DNA of 64,000 nucleotides, taken from assembly GCA_022828595.1 (NCBI GenBank), contig JAKGHH010000002.1, forward strand, positions 106,203,254-106,267,253. The letters run 5' to 3'. Positions 32,349-44,111 of this stretch are shown here, in pieces. This stretch comes from Nelumbo lutea. Its lineage: Eukaryota > Streptophyta > Magnoliopsida > Proteales > Nelumbonaceae. Under the pieces are notes generated by a model that worked only from the letters and a program-made list of their open reading frames with translations, was not told where the DNA came from and ran no database searches. Position numbers and translations under genes: made by a program. The number at the start of each line of letters is the position of its first letter. Position 1 is the stretch's first letter.

Positions 32349-34538
32349 TGATGTATCAATTTTTTTGGCTAAGTACCTCGTCATTTGACCTACTCCCAGG
32401 AGAGGATGGTGGAGATCCCTGGTGGTGAACTGCCTAGGGGAGGGCTATGCCGAGCTGCCCGAGCTATGTCAAGCTCCTTGAGCTATGCAGAGCTGGGGAG
32501 AATTATGCCGAGCTCCCTGATGGCGAACCGCCTGGGGGAGAGCTATGTCGAGCTCCTTGATGGTGAGATACCTTGGTGGACTCGTCATTTGACCTGCTCC
32601 TACGTGGCCTGTAACTCAAAGGGTGGTGAAGCTCCCTGGTGTAGCGCAACTCGACTGCCCTCTGCATGAGGTGATCTCCTTTCCTTCTCCCTGGTGGTGA
32701 GCTACCTTGATGGACTCGTCATTTGACATGCTCCTAGACGGCCTGTAACTCAGAGGATGGTGGAGCTCCCTGGTGCAGCGCAACCCGATTGCCCTCTGCA
32801 TGAGGTGATCTCCTCTCCTTTGCAGGCGGCGGGAGCTGATAAACCTACAGGAACTCCATCTTTTCCTCCTCTTTGTAGGCGGCGGGAGTTGAGGAACCTG
32901 CGAGAACTGAATCAGAGGACCCAGGGGTATTTACCTGGCGGGGACTCTCCGATGCCTAAGTTAGCATTCTGATTGTAGAGAGCTTGGAGAGAAATGAGAG
33001 AGCTAGAGAGCAGGGATTACCTCCATTTTTCCAGTCTCTCCCCCCTTTGTCTTTGGGGGTTGGAGTCCTTATATAGTGATGTCCAATCAAATCAGGCGTA
33101 ACCGCCTCTGTCAAGTCAGGCATAACCGCCTCTGTCTCTCTGCTGCAGCCATTACTGACAGAGCTGAGGTGGCGGGTGCAGGTAGCTGTTGCAGGGTACT
33201 GCTCTGCCAGGCAAGGGACAACTCTTAGGGTTGGCAGGCACGGCGCCGCCTGGCGAGAGACGTGGTCGCAGGTCTCCGGATCTTTCAGGTACGGTTGTTA
33301 GGTAGGAGATCTTCCTGCGATACGCCGAGCTGCCCCTAAGTGGTGAGCTACCTATGCCGAGCTGTCTGTAAGTGCCGAGCTTTTCGTAAGACGCCAGGCT
33401 GTCTGTGGAGTGGCTGGCTACCTGTGGCGAGCTGCCTATGCCGAGCTGCCCCTAAGTGGTGAGCTACCTATGCCGAGCTGCCCCTAAGTGGCGAGTTACC
33501 TGTAGGTGCTGAGCTGCCCCTAAGTGGCGAGCTACCTATGCCGAGCTGTCTGTAAGTGCCAAGCTCTTCGTAAGATGTCAGGCTGCCTGTGGAGTGGTTG
33601 GCTACCTGTGGCGAGCTGCCTATGCCGAGCTGCCCCTAAGTGGCGAGCTACCTATGCCGAGCTGCTCCTAAGTGGCGAGCTACCTATGTCGAGCTGCCTG
33701 TAGGTGCCAAGCTACCCCTAAGTGGCGAGCTCTTCGTAAGACGCCATGTTGTTTGTAAGTGCCGAACTACCCCTAAGTGGCGAGCTACCTATGCCGAGCT
33801 GCCTGTAGGTGCCAAGCTGCCCCTAAGTGGCGAGCTCTTCGTAAGATGCCAGGCTGCTTGTATGTGCCAAGCAGCCCCTAAGTCGCAAGCTCTTCGTAAG
33901 ACGCTAGGCTGCCTGTAAGTGTCGAGCTGCCTGTAGGTGCCGAGCGGCCCCTAAGTGGCGAGCTCTTCGTAAGACGCCAGGCTGCTTGTAAGTGCCAAGC
34001 AGCCCCTAAGTGGCAAGCTCTTCGTAAGACGCTAGGCTGCCTGTAGGTGCCGAGCTGCCCCTAAGTGGCGAGCTCTTCGTAAGACGCCATGCTGCTTGTA
34101 AGTGCCAAGCAGCCCCTAAGTGGCAAGCTCTTCGTAAGACGCTAGGCTGCCTGTAAGTGCCGAGCTGCCTGTAGGTGCCGAGCTGCCCCTAAGTGGCGAG
34201 CTCTTCGTAAGACGCCAGGCTGCTTGTAAGTGCCGAACTGCCCCCAAGTGGCGAGCTACCTATGCCGAGTTGCCTGTAGGTGCCGAGCTGCCCGTAAGTG
34301 GCGAACTCTTCATAAGACGCCAAGCTGCTTGTAAGTGTCAAGCTCTTTATAAGACACTAGGCTGCCTGTAAGTGCTGAATAGCCCCTAAGTAGCGAGCTC
34401 TTTGTAAGACGCCAGACTGCCTGTAAATGTCGAACTACCCCTAAGTAGCGAGTTACCTATTTGTCAAGAAACTGCACTTAATTGGCATGAGGTGCCAAAT
34501 GTCATATTTTCACTGGAGGGCCAAATCCGCCCTCATCA
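32349..34538 (-). mobile_element. Long gypsy-like LTR with minisatellite U3
   Basis: On the minus strand it begins TGATGAGGGCGGATTTGGCC at 34538, close to the start of the LTRs at 181 and 14990. It ends near ATACATCA at 32349, giving TGATG/CATCA termini. A TATA box (CTATATAAGG, complement of 33067-33076) is followed by GCTAACTTAGGCATCGG, the counterpart of the motif in the other LTRs. The U3 is mostly an 18-bp minisatellite. The U5 carries a 134-bp tandem duplication (CTCGTCATTTGAC at 32581 and 32715). No 5-bp target duplication joins the two ends, consistent with internal sequence continuing at lower coordinates. The left border is approximate. Confidence 0.7.
33318..34455. repeat. 18-bp minisatellite with higher-order structure
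   Basis: Units near GCCGAGCTGCCYGTAAGT are repeated about 60 times. Variant units (GCGAGCTCTTCGTAAGAC, GCCAGGCTGCTTGTAAGT, GCCAAGCAGCCCCTAAGTG) recur in fixed order, giving higher-order blocks of about 55-75 bp; the CTTCGTAAGAC variant appears about 13 times. It occupies the U3 part of the LTR, upstream of its TATA box. GC content is far above the surroundings. Confidence 0.88.
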
Positions 34539-35754
34539 AATGGGCTTGGACTATTTGCTAAATCTTTGGTGGGCTGGTATTAGTTATTTAGTTTGAGGGT
34601 TGCCCAGTTCTTATTATTATTATTTTTTGTGGCTGGGCATCTATAGTTTTGTAGTGATCTTTTCTTTTCTTTATAAAATTTTTATTTACTATAGAAGATT
34701 ATTACTATTGTTATTAACAAGTTATTGAAACACATTCCACACGAGTGAAACGGGTATTTATATGCGCATGTGGAATGCAGGTATTGTTGTAAAAAAACAA
34801 GGGCAAAATGAAAATTGAATTTTATAATTTGTTGTCTTACTATATCAGAGTATACGGCCTTTTGAACAACTAAATTCCTGAAATGTCAACTTTTTTGTAC
34901 CAATTGATTTCAGCATAAAGATCTAATAAGAGAAAACAGAGGGGGAATTGGGTGACGGGATCTGATCTCAGCAATGGGCGCCTCACTCGCACATCCACCG
35001 AGTATTGAGAATATTTCTCGTGAATATTGATTAATAAGTACTTGAAATGTTCCCAAGGGTGTGTGTGTAAGACGCATTTGTGAGGAACAGATTCGGTCTC
35101 GGGAATTGGTGGTTGTGAGGCCGCCTTCTATTCCATCCCAAGTCCTTATCCTTGTAGTCTTTTGCTGCATTAAATCCTCCCTCTACAGTCTTTACAGCTC
35201 ATAAATTCCCACTTTTAGCATGTCCAGTCATAAAATCCATATTTGGAGTTGGAGGACAACCATGATAAAGATAGCTTCGGATGTATCCACAAACGGGTAT
35301 TAGGAACTGATGAAAACTTACCAAGTTCTGTACATTGGGCAGCCATTTTGGATAATTAGGTAAAGAGAAAGAGAAAAATAAAATAAAAACTGATAGACAG
35401 CCCTGATTTCCTATTCATTCTCTACCGTTGTGAATTGCAGCCACACATTTTACCGCAGATAGAAAAAGTGAATAGGAAATTCCGACTGGGTGAGATCGGC
35501 TTTCCGTCAGGGCAAGCCCATGCCTATACTGTTCCAGTCGCCTTGCATCAGGAAAATCTTCCCATGAAATAAAGCATATAAGCAGAGAGATATTCTAGCT
35601 GTAAAGGATACTTGAATGGGCTTTGCCCTGACCCAAGCCGAACTCCCCCGAGTTAATAATCTGAGAAACAGAAAAGAAATCCCTACAAAATAGCATCCAG
35701 TTCTGCTTGTTGCACACCTCTCATATTGGTGGATTTGCCTCCTATACCTAGACA
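34539..35754. other. Intergenic region, no gene recognised
   Basis: 34910-35170 and 35400-35740 have balanced composition and short minus-strand frames. They resemble single-copy DNA rather than repeats, but I could not assign a protein. Confidence 0.4.
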
Positions 35755-36161
35755 TAGGGGTGACAATGCACCGGTTCTGAATTGGACACCATCTAAACCA
35801 AAATCAATTTGGACAGATTGGATGGACCAACAAAACATTGCATTGGACCAGCCTAGATTTAATGGTCCAACGTATTTATTGAATTGGATTGGACCTGCTC
35901 CATCCTTAACGAATTTATATTGAATTGGGTTGGATTGAGCTAATATCTGGTCCATTGATAGAAAATAAGAATATAAGTGTGGATGGACCAGGTTTGGCTT
36001 AAAACTAATCTAAATTAAAACAAACTTTGAACAGATTGAACGGTCTAATAACTGGATTAATCCAAAATATTCATTGCATTGGATTAGACTTGGTCCATTT
36101 GTAATGGACTCATATTGAACTACATCCAATGGGACCAAATGTGGTTGAATTGACACCCCTA
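35755..36161. mobile_element. hAT-like non-autonomous element
   Basis: The ends are TAGGGGTGACAATGCACCGG and TTGAATTGACACCCCTA. Flanks are CCTAGACA (35747-35754) and TCTAGACA (36162-36169), an 8-bp duplication with one mismatch. Same family as 31130-31540 and the fragment at 10690. Confidence 0.9.
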
Positions 36162-36726
36162 TCTAGACAGAGGAAAGAAGAAGAAAAATAAGTGTATCAA
36201 AAAATCTACCGAAAAGTACAAACAGACCCAATGCAGATTTCTGAATTTCACTGCAAAAAATATCAAAAATCCCCACTCTATATATTAATGCCCGCTTGTA
36301 TTTTAGGCCTGAAAATTCCGACCCTACACTGAACCGTCATTCTCCCCAAAATCTAAGTGATGTGTGATATAGTGCCTCGGCCAATGAGTAAAATAGCCTT
36401 TGTGTGAACCGGAAGCTGCTGAATCTGTTGAGAATCAAAAAGTGTATGACAATTCGAATTGAAATTAACAGTATTGCCATGAATAAAATTGATCCAAGCA
36501 ATGTTCCAAATAATTCGATCTTTAAATAATTTTTGCATTCTTAAATAGCAGTATAATGTAAAGTCAAAGCATACCAACTTAAAAGGGATGAGTTAAGATT
36601 ACTATGAGGCTCAATTTGGAAGTACAAATGCAAAATTTCACATTTTCTATTATTCTGTATGTATTTTTGTTTAGCAACACAAGTAGAAAAAGAGGAAAAC
36701 GAAAAGAAGCTAAATTAAGATTATCA
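36162..36726. other. Intergenic, nothing recognised
   Basis: Moderately AT-rich DNA without recognisable features. Confidence 0.45.
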
Positions 36727-36925
36727 GGGTGTTTGGTTCCACTTATATTTATTCGATAAATGTTTTGCACTTGTGTGATTGCAAAGCGGAAAAATACATT
36801 TAACGAGGGTATTTATGATATATAGGCACAATTAAGCACTACATCAACAAAATGTCAATAAACGCCTACTGGTTTCAATGCCAATAGAACTTCCTAAAAC
36901 AGGAAAAATGCACAAAAACCGAAAT
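36727..36925. mobile_element. Truncated copy of the Tourist-like MITE at 8064
   Basis: GGGTGTTTGGTTCCACTTAT opens a segment that follows the 8064 element through GTGATTGCAAAGC, AAGCACTACATCAACAAA and AATAAACGCCTAC. The far terminus is missing or too diverged to see. Confidence 0.6.
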
Positions 36926-38308
36926 TTGTTACATACAAATACAATTAGTAAAGCATTTACTGCCAAACATATAATAAGAAATTCTGTTTGAGCAAATAAA
37001 GCTTTATGCCAGCCAATCAACTGTCTGATTTGCATCTCATAAATAACTCTGTATCTCCTGTCCATGACCATGTCTTCCCACAATACATGAATTGAAAACA
37101 TCTCATACAGAAAAGGGGGCAGAGTTTGTGTGCGGAGCAGATCCAAACATGCCTAATTGTACTGCAGCATGCGATAAGCTCCATCCATAATTTGTTACAC
37201 GTGTTCCCTTTTTAGATCTTTTGCTTTTAGATTTTTCTCTTAAAAAATAGAAACCATTTGTACGGAGATTCAAATACAAGCAAACTTCCGCTGATCCGTG
37301 TTCCAATTGAATTGAAATAACATTTCGAAAATCAGAATTGAGTAGCAAAGGAATCTTTTTATTAACTTTGTCAGATATAACAATGTTTTATTCTAAAAAG
37401 GGGGAATGAAGACCTTTTAAAAAAGAGGGAATATTATAATATTTATGAGAAATGTGAAGGGAGTTTTAAGTCTTTTATCCTATTCTTTACAAAATTTATA
37501 ACGGGTTTTGGATTTTCAGAATTCAAATCATTTTTACACAAGAAAATGTAAAGTCCTTTTCGACCCATGATCCCCGCAAATCATTTTTATTATTTTTATT
37601 ATATATAAATAATAAATAAGTAAAATGGCATGAATAAAAATCAAGATTTCAAATTAATTAATTAAACATACTAAAAATACAAAATCTATTATTTTTTCAC
37701 AAAAAAAATCAAAATATTATTACATTCAACACCTGGTATATAATTTCATATGATTTCCAACAATACACAAATAAGGAAGGATAAGTAGAAATGACAATTA
37801 GGCAAAGCAGCGCATGCCTCTTCATCGAGAATGAATTCAAATCTACCTTATCCCTGCCTCAAACCCCAGTCGGGCAGGTAATCTCAACCCTCCCTGAATT
37901 TCCCTAGCCCCATCCTTGATCCCCAAAGTTTTGGATTTTCTCAAATCCTGTCTCAAACCCTTGTAAAAAAAATCCGTTGGGATGGATAGAGGCAAGGTAT
38001 CCGCTGGACAGGGCATAAAATCTAGAATAAAGTGATTGGCCACACAAACAACGATAATGGAGAAAACAAGCAGAAAAATACATTACATCACACTACAAAA
38101 TTTTGAATTTCATCGTAATCTTAAATAATTCAAAATTACAAACACCTCCACCTTAAAATACCAATATCTACTCGTGTATTAGCATTCTCACAAGGCTGGC
38201 GTATAAGTAATTTTCAATGGGTTTGGTATTGGATATAGTTCTTATAGTTATTTAGCTCATCATTCTATGTTATATGCAGATAGAAAAGATATAACCATAT
38301 GCAATAAC
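36926..38308. other. Intergenic region, no gene recognised
   Basis: Contains AT-rich stretches (37560-37760) and a more balanced piece at 37850-38040 with CCTCAAACCC/TCTCAAATCC words. No supported gene. Confidence 0.4.
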
Positions 38309-38722
38309 TCAATGTTTAAAACATGGAGTTGTGACACGAGATGTTCCACTATGAATAGGCATGAGGCATAGTTCAAAATGCAAGAGGTGTAAGCCTCTCA
38401 AACACAATGAGGCGTAAGCCTGAGTTAGGAGGAATAGGATTGGAAGGGGGAATCTCATTGTCTTTATTTTAAAGAATAATCTTCTATATTAAGAAAAATA
38501 AAGATGCATAACATTAGTTCCTTGTTTTCTTCTATTTCCTTCCCTTTTATTTACTTTTCTTTTTTTTTTCTTCTCTCATTTTTACTTTGCCTTCCCTTTC
38601 TTCCCTTTTTTTTTCTTTTTTTTTTAAGGCGTACGCCTCTAACCTGCCTCATGAGAAAAGCTAAAGAGGATTATTTATTACACCTCTTGCACCAGCGCCT
38701 CTCACATCATGCCTTTTAAAAC
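38309..38722. mobile_element. Inverted-repeat element (MITE-like)
   Basis: The left part TTTAAAACATGG...TGCAAGAGGTGTAA is answered on the right by TTACACCTCTTGCA...CCTTTTAAAACAC in inverted order, around a T-rich centre. It also contains AGGCGTAAGCC/GGCGTACGCC. No target duplication was identified. Confidence 0.5.
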
Positions 38723-39032
38723 ACAGTTATAGCTCATAGGTCCCAAACCAAACAGATTTTCTAAACCAAAACTCAGCACAGCTAGATATCATAATCATTT
38801 TCCCATGCAAATGCATACACCAGAACCACAGTTGTTGCTGTGCTTATAGTTAATTTTAAGATTTCCCAGTTAAATACTACACAAAGCACAGAACAGATGC
38901 ACAGAAAGAAACATAAAAACATCAATGTCCTAAGTTGGAAGCAACTTATTTCCTTTTTTTTGTCTAAATCTCCGCTTCAAGATCCACCCAAGGATACTAC
39001 TTCTGTTGCACTCATAGACTCTGCACGTCCGA

Positions 39033-40061
39033 TTACTTGCATTTGCTCAGCGGCGGACCACACAAACACTGATTATGGGCAAACGAGGCAGCAGAGAACA
39101 GCTGCAACTGTCCACCCTGCGGAATCTTTCCACACAACTGATTATAGCTCAAATTCAACTTTTTCCACTTCATTTTAGTGGCCTGCTTCGGAATACTACC
39201 TCGGATCCTATTGCGTGACAAATCCAAATACGTCAAGTTCTTCGGAAATCTCACCTTGGAGAGATCGAAGTCCAGGAGGTTGTTTGACAAATCGATGAAC
39301 GTCGCTTTTCCGTTCTGTTTGAACAGCATGGACGCGTCCCCCACCAGTTTATTACCAGACAATTCGAATGTCTCACAATCCAATAACCGGCCGAGCGATT
39401 TGGGAATCTCACCTGATAGCTGGTTTTCATAAAGGGCCAACCTGTACAAGTTGCTCGTGAAGCTCCCAAATGAGACGGGTATGCTTCCAGTTAGCTTATT
39501 CCGACTGAGATCAAGATCTCGTAGTTTGCTCAGATTTGAAAGAGAAGCTGGGATCGGGCCGTAGAGCTGGTTCTGGTCTAGCTCTAGGTACTCGAGGCTT
39601 TGTATATGGCCGAGAAAGTCAGGGATGGAAGTGGAAAGAGGGCTGTTGTTGATACGCAGAAATCTAAGTCTGGGGAGTTTGGTGAGGAAGTAGGGGATGG
39701 GGCCGGTGAGGTTCTTGACCCAGCCGAACTGTAAGGAATCGAGGTAGGGGAGGTCGCCGACGGCCGAAGGGATTGGGCCATTGACGCTGATATCGTAGAT
39801 GAGGAGCTCCATGATGCGGTAGTTGCTGTTGGAGTCGCAGGTGACATGTTCCCAGGTACAGCAATCGGTTGTTGGATTCCAGGAGGAGAGGGTGTTGGGG
39901 TTGTTTAGTGATTTCTTGATACTGAGCAGAGCTTTCTTGTCATCTGGGTGGCAGTGGGTGGAGGCGGGGAGGATCGTAGATGGGAGTAATAAAGAGAAAA
40001 GGAAGAGGAGAGATAAAAGTGAGAGAGAATGAGGAACAAAGTGGAAGGAAGAAAATGCCAT
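39033..40061 (-). CDS. PGIP: PGIP-like LRR protein, minus strand
   Basis: An intronless gene for 342 residues of the polygalacturonase-inhibiting protein family, the only intact copy on the minus strand. A long hydrophobic signal peptide spans residues 1-33. The N-cap starts at Cys37 (CHPDDKKALLSIKKSLNNP) and continues with TDCCTWEHVTC. Ten LRRs follow, for example NQLYGPIPASLSNLSKLRDL, with several N-x-S/T sites such as NLTG and NLSK. The C-cap has NQLCGKIPQGG and CLCGPPLSKCK. It is full length, with no stops or frameshifts. It would act in the apoplast against fungal pectinases; the enzyme partner is not known. Its inverted orientation suggests a local inversion or an insertion in reverse during cluster growth. 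Confidence 0.97.
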   Translation of the reverse strand: MAFSSFHFVPHSLSLLSLLFLFSLLLPSTILPASTHCHPDDKKALLSIKKSLNNPNTLSSWNPTTDCCTWEHVTCDSNSNYRIMELLIYDISVNGPIPSAVGDLPYLDSLQFGWVKNLTGPIPYFLTKLPRLRFLRINNSPLSTSIPDFLGHIQSLEYLELDQNQLYGPIPASLSNLSKLRDLDLSRNKLTGSIPVSFGSFTSNLYRLALYENQLSGEIPKSLGRLLDCETFELSGNKLVGDASMLFKQNGKATFIDLSNNLLDFDLSKVRFPKNLTYLDLSRNRIRGSIPKQATKMKWKKLNLSYNQLCGKIPQGGQLQLFSAASFAHNQCLCGPPLSKCK

Positions 40062-40512
40062 CTCTCTTCTTTCTCCTACCTAGAACTTTGTTTATTGAAT
40101 CTCCACATATGATCTAGTGATCTATTTATAAGATGCTGGATTGGATGCTCTGTTTCCGTAATTCTGTTTCTGTAATAAAAAAATTATAGAATTGTGCTGT
40201 AAAAAAGTGGTGAGTTGTGAGTCTCCACAGCAGAGGGCCTGTCAAATTGTTTCTTGTCGTAGAGGTGGAGCTACCAGCGGTGGTAGCTCTGACAGGCCAC
40301 GTGAACTGCTGGCGCTATGCATAGAATTCCGATTCCCTACTAATTTTATGAGCCTGGATCCCTGCATGGTTCTCGTAGGCAGGAGATCCTGCACTCTAAT
40401 TTTACTCTGCTCTTCTCCCAATTAACGCAATTAAACCCATACTGGAAGAGAATTAACCTTCCAACAACTGATCAAACCTTAACCTCTATTAAAATAAATT
40501 CTTATGTTTTAT
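40062..40512 (-). promoter_or_regulatory. Promoter region of the minus-strand PGIP gene
   Basis: On the minus strand TTATAAATAG (complement of 40122-40131) is a clear TATA box about 62 bp before the ATG. The remainder up to the duplicated segment at 40513 shows no other gene. Confidence 0.7.
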
Positions 40513-42256
40513 TTACCCACAAAACATTTCTTTTCCCTTTCTCTTTTGCACGCCAAGGACAAATTTCCAAAAATGCAAATTTCAAATCAAGTTATATAGA
40601 TTCACACCAAATATTGAACATTCGATAGCTTCCAACTTCATTTATTTGGTGATTTTGTGCCCTTTTTCTTTCCTATTATTGTGGATTAATGGAATAAAAT
40701 AGTCATTTGCCAATTAAGGAAAATTTGCTTGGTTAAATAGGGATTTATTATTGATTTTTTTAAAAGACTTTCAATCAACGTTTTAAAAATTGACAAGGAA
40801 ACAGAACTATTTTAGCCATCAATTTTCGAGTCAACAGTCCAACTGTTTTGGTTTGAACAGACACCTCATTTTGACAAACAAATTAAAAAAATAGTAATAA
40901 ATTGTTGAATGGATTGACGGTTTAACTGCCCAAATCAACGGGTTATTGACTTTTTCAACAGTTTTGACCAAAATCGGATTTGGGGTAAAACGAAATTGGT
41001 TGCCTGGACGGTTCCTGGGCTGAACAGTCCAACCGTCTAGGTCAACAATGGTTCGAAAACCTTACTTTCAATTGAACTAAATAGCGTATATTAGCACAAG
41101 AAGCAACTTGTTCATCTCTATTTGAATTAAGAACATTGAACGTCGTCACTGTTATAGGTTTGAGGAACTTCAAACTGGAACTTGATAGGGCTAATTTTGA
41201 ACATTGCACTTAATATCATCCACAAAAATGAGTCATTTTGATCGTTTATCATGTTATTTATCAAATTTATCAATTTCTGGGTTGAAAAATGGAAATGGGG
41301 AGTAAATTCCTCAACTAGGCCAAATAGATTTATATATTGTGGAGAATTCAATTAGGGATCTATAATATTTTATTGTAGAACATTACTAGCAACTTGGGAA
41401 GAATATCAGATGCAATGAACTGGAGTTCGTATCTTCAATAGATAGTTTTTACCTTGAGAATTCTAAACTGAAGAGAAGCATAAAAGTTGATAACAAATCA
41501 TGTTATCTTTAATGGCTAGAAGGAATGTTTTTAAAACCGACCCAAAGAACAAATCGATCAGGGGTCCGGTTCTTGGGTCGAACGGTTGGCCCGTTCTGAT
41601 AAAAAAATAAAAATAAAAGAAAGATAAAAAAGGTCAAAACTGTTGAACAATATCAACGATTCAATTACCCATCTCAATAGTCTGTTAATCAAATCAACGT
41701 TTTTTGGCAAAAATCCGATTTTGAGGAAAATTGGAACCGGTCACCTTCCTAGTTTTTTTAGCCTGATCATCTGGTCCGGTCCAATCCGGTTTTGAAAACA
41801 ATGGCTAGAAGTTTTAAGATGCAAGATGCTAGTTGGTGGGTTGTTGGAAGGCTAAATCTCTTTTAACATGGGTAGGGACAGGTGGAATATTTTAATTGGG
41901 TTAGTAGAGAGGAGAGTAGATTAAAGTTAGTAGGAAATCCCAAGATTTGCTACTGATATGTGGGTTGGAAGCATTGTTTTATGAAAAAACAGGTTTTTTT
42001 TTTTGTTTGGAAACATTGTTGTTAGGTAGGACGTTTCCCGGAGCAACAACAACGTTTTTTGTTTGATACCAATGCTCCAGGAAACGTTTTCAGCACTGGT
42101 ACCTATTATCCGGTGCTTCTACTATGTATATATTATCTTACATCCAATGGTGGAAAAAAATACCTATTTCATCCTATAGTCCCAATTGTTCAGTAGATTA
42201 TAAAAAAAAAAAGGAAATTCAGGAAATCATGAGGAAAATGGCAAAAAAATCTGAAA
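40513..42256. repeat. 1.7-kb duplicated segment, copy 1
   Basis: Runs parallel to 53407-55078 from TTACCCACAAAACATTTC to AAAAAAATCTGAAAATT with high similarity by eye and small indels. No gene is inside. It includes a diverged GGTTTTnAAAACC-type repeat at about 41525-41805 (ACCGACCCAAAGAAC ... CCGGTTTTGAAAAC). Its right edge coincides exactly with the 5' break of the PGIP relic that follows. Confidence 0.88.
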
Positions 42257-42775
42257 ATTCCAGCTTCCTTAGCAAATCTTCCCAAACTTGAAGTTCTTGA
42301 ACTAGGAGGTAATAAATTGACCGGAAACATTCCTGACTCACTTTGGGTATCCCAAAATCGCTTCGTTGTAGTGGACCTTTCCCAGAACCAGCTTTCTGGT
42401 AAAATTCCCAAATCGTTAAGCCATTTCAATGCCGGTTCAATCCATCTTAGAAATAACAAGTTTACAGGAGATGCATCGGCGTTGTTCAAAACAAACGGAA
42501 CGTTGTCGCGTCTGGAATTGTCATGGAATGAGTTCGACTTTGATCTCTACAGGGTGAAGCTTCCCGAGAGCCTAGAATATATGGACTTATCGCATAACCG
42601 GATCAAAGGGAGTATTCCCAAGGAGATCACAGGATTGAATTTGTATTGGCTAAACGTGAACTATAATCGACTGTGCGGAGAGATACCATTTGGCGGGAAG
42701 GTGCAGGAGTTTGGTGCAGACTCTTTCTTCCATAACCGCTGTCTGTGTGGTCAGCCACTCCCCAAGTGCAAGTAG
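42257..42775 (+). pseudogene. 3' half of a PGIP gene
   Basis: The frame starts abruptly at IPASLANLPKLEVLELGG and is open for 172 residues to the normal C-terminal end (CLCGQPLPKCK). It contains about the last five LRRs and the four-cysteine C-cap with NRLCGEIPFGG. Signal peptide, N-cap and first five LRRs are absent; immediately upstream lies the repeat ending at 42256. There are no internal stops, so the truncation is fairly recent. Without a signal peptide or N-cap it should not make a working inhibitor. Confidence 0.9.
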
Positions 42776-43692
42776 TCGGTTCATCGTGGGTGGCGTGGCA
42801 AGCCGGCAACGTAATGGGCTTTGTTGGTAGGGAAAAAAATGGTTGCAGGTCAATGTACTTTGTTAATTAGGTTTTCTTGTGTTCGTTTCTGGGTGGATTA
42901 ATGGTTGATGCACTCATCGATCAACTTAATCCTTGTGTTCATCTTTTCTTTGTTGTCCCTCTTCTTCTCTATATATTGTACCAAAATCATAGTTTGAATG
43001 AATCAAGCCTGCCAAGATATATATTTATTAAAACCTCTCTCTCACGCTTTGAGAACTACATTTAATATTAAGTTGATCAACACCAATTTCTTATATTGAG
43101 AGGTGTTCATCGAGTCATGAGACACTTTTCTCCATGAACCCATTTACATATTCTTTTCGTCAACCCTGCTTGTGATTAAAAACAATAACTTGTTAATTGT
43201 CGCAAGATATTACAATTGAAGGAATTTTAGAAGACTCTCTAGGATCAACACTTTGTTTTGGCCTAGTGCTGTTCTACCACGTACGTTTCACAAAACGATT
43301 TAGAAGACAAAATTGGTGGGCCTTGGATTGCATATAAAACAATGATGCACATGTTTTATTTTTGTTTTCAGGTTAGAGATTTTGGCTGTGTTTGGTTGTA
43401 GTGCAATTTTACTTTCAGTAACACAAATGCATGGGAGTGCAAATGAAAAAAAATTGTAAATTCTCGTTTAATTTTATTCTGGTTTAACTTTATTTTGCTT
43501 CATGTCTTAATTTACTTCATTTGTACCGTAATCAAGGTTCCATTTGTTTGATATGTAAAAAAGTAATAATTATTAGATAAAAAATGTATTTTCTGACACT
43601 TTTGTACTCTGTAAAGATAGCATTATTGTACCTATTTTTTTTATACAATTTTATGTTCTTTTGATAATTAACTTTTTGAACAAAGTTAAGAC
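42776..43692. other. 3' flank and intergenic DNA
   Basis: No further gene recognised between the PGIP relic and the hAT element; AT-rich towards the right. Confidence 0.45.
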
Positions 43693-44111
43693 TAGGGGTG
43701 ATCATGTGCTGGGCCCGGACTAGGCTTTGCACTTATGGTAATTGCTATAGCTTAGGCCCAGCCCTGGCCCAATCCGAGGTTTCGGGCCTGAAACATAATC
43801 CCTAGCCCAGGTCTATACGGGCCCGGGCCGGGTCGGACCTGATTCTAGGCCAATGTCACTAATATATAAATCATTATATATCTATATATTAAATGACATA
43901 ACATGCATATAAACTTATGTTATACATTATATAATATAAAATATTACATATAATAAAAATTATACATGTCATGTTATAATATTTATATATAAAATATATA
44001 ATATAATGTAAAATAACATGTATACATATGTATACATTATACACATTTTGTGTAAGTTTAAATATATGCAGGCTGGGCCGGTCCCAGAACGGGCTGAAAT
44101 AATCACCCCTA
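43693..44111. mobile_element. hAT-like element, same family as 21598
   Basis: The ends are TAGGGGTGATCATGTGCTGG and AATAATCACCCCTA. Flanks are GTTAAGAC (43685-43692) and GTTAAGGC (44112-44119), an 8-bp duplication with one mismatch. Its left 80 bp are the reverse complement of the right end of the 21598 element. Confidence 0.9.

Noticed and set aside
33640..33918. 92-codon frame in the LTR minisatellite as a repeat protein
   Set aside because: The 18-bp period keeps frames open on its own; the sequence is inside a U3 region and has no leader or conservation to support it.
32349..34538. Calling this LTR a solo LTR
   Set aside because: The 5 bp on the two sides (TTTTG and AATGG) do not match, and probable internal sequence continues to the left.
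34910..35170. 86-codon minus-strand frame as a gene
   Set aside because: No recognisable motif, and no exon structure could be supported; left as unassigned single-copy-like DNA.
42240..42265. An intron explaining the start of the PGIP relic at 42257
   Set aside because: The AG before CTTCC is part of the Pro-Ala codons themselves, no upstream exon exists within the duplicated repeat, and the intact paralogues have no intron.
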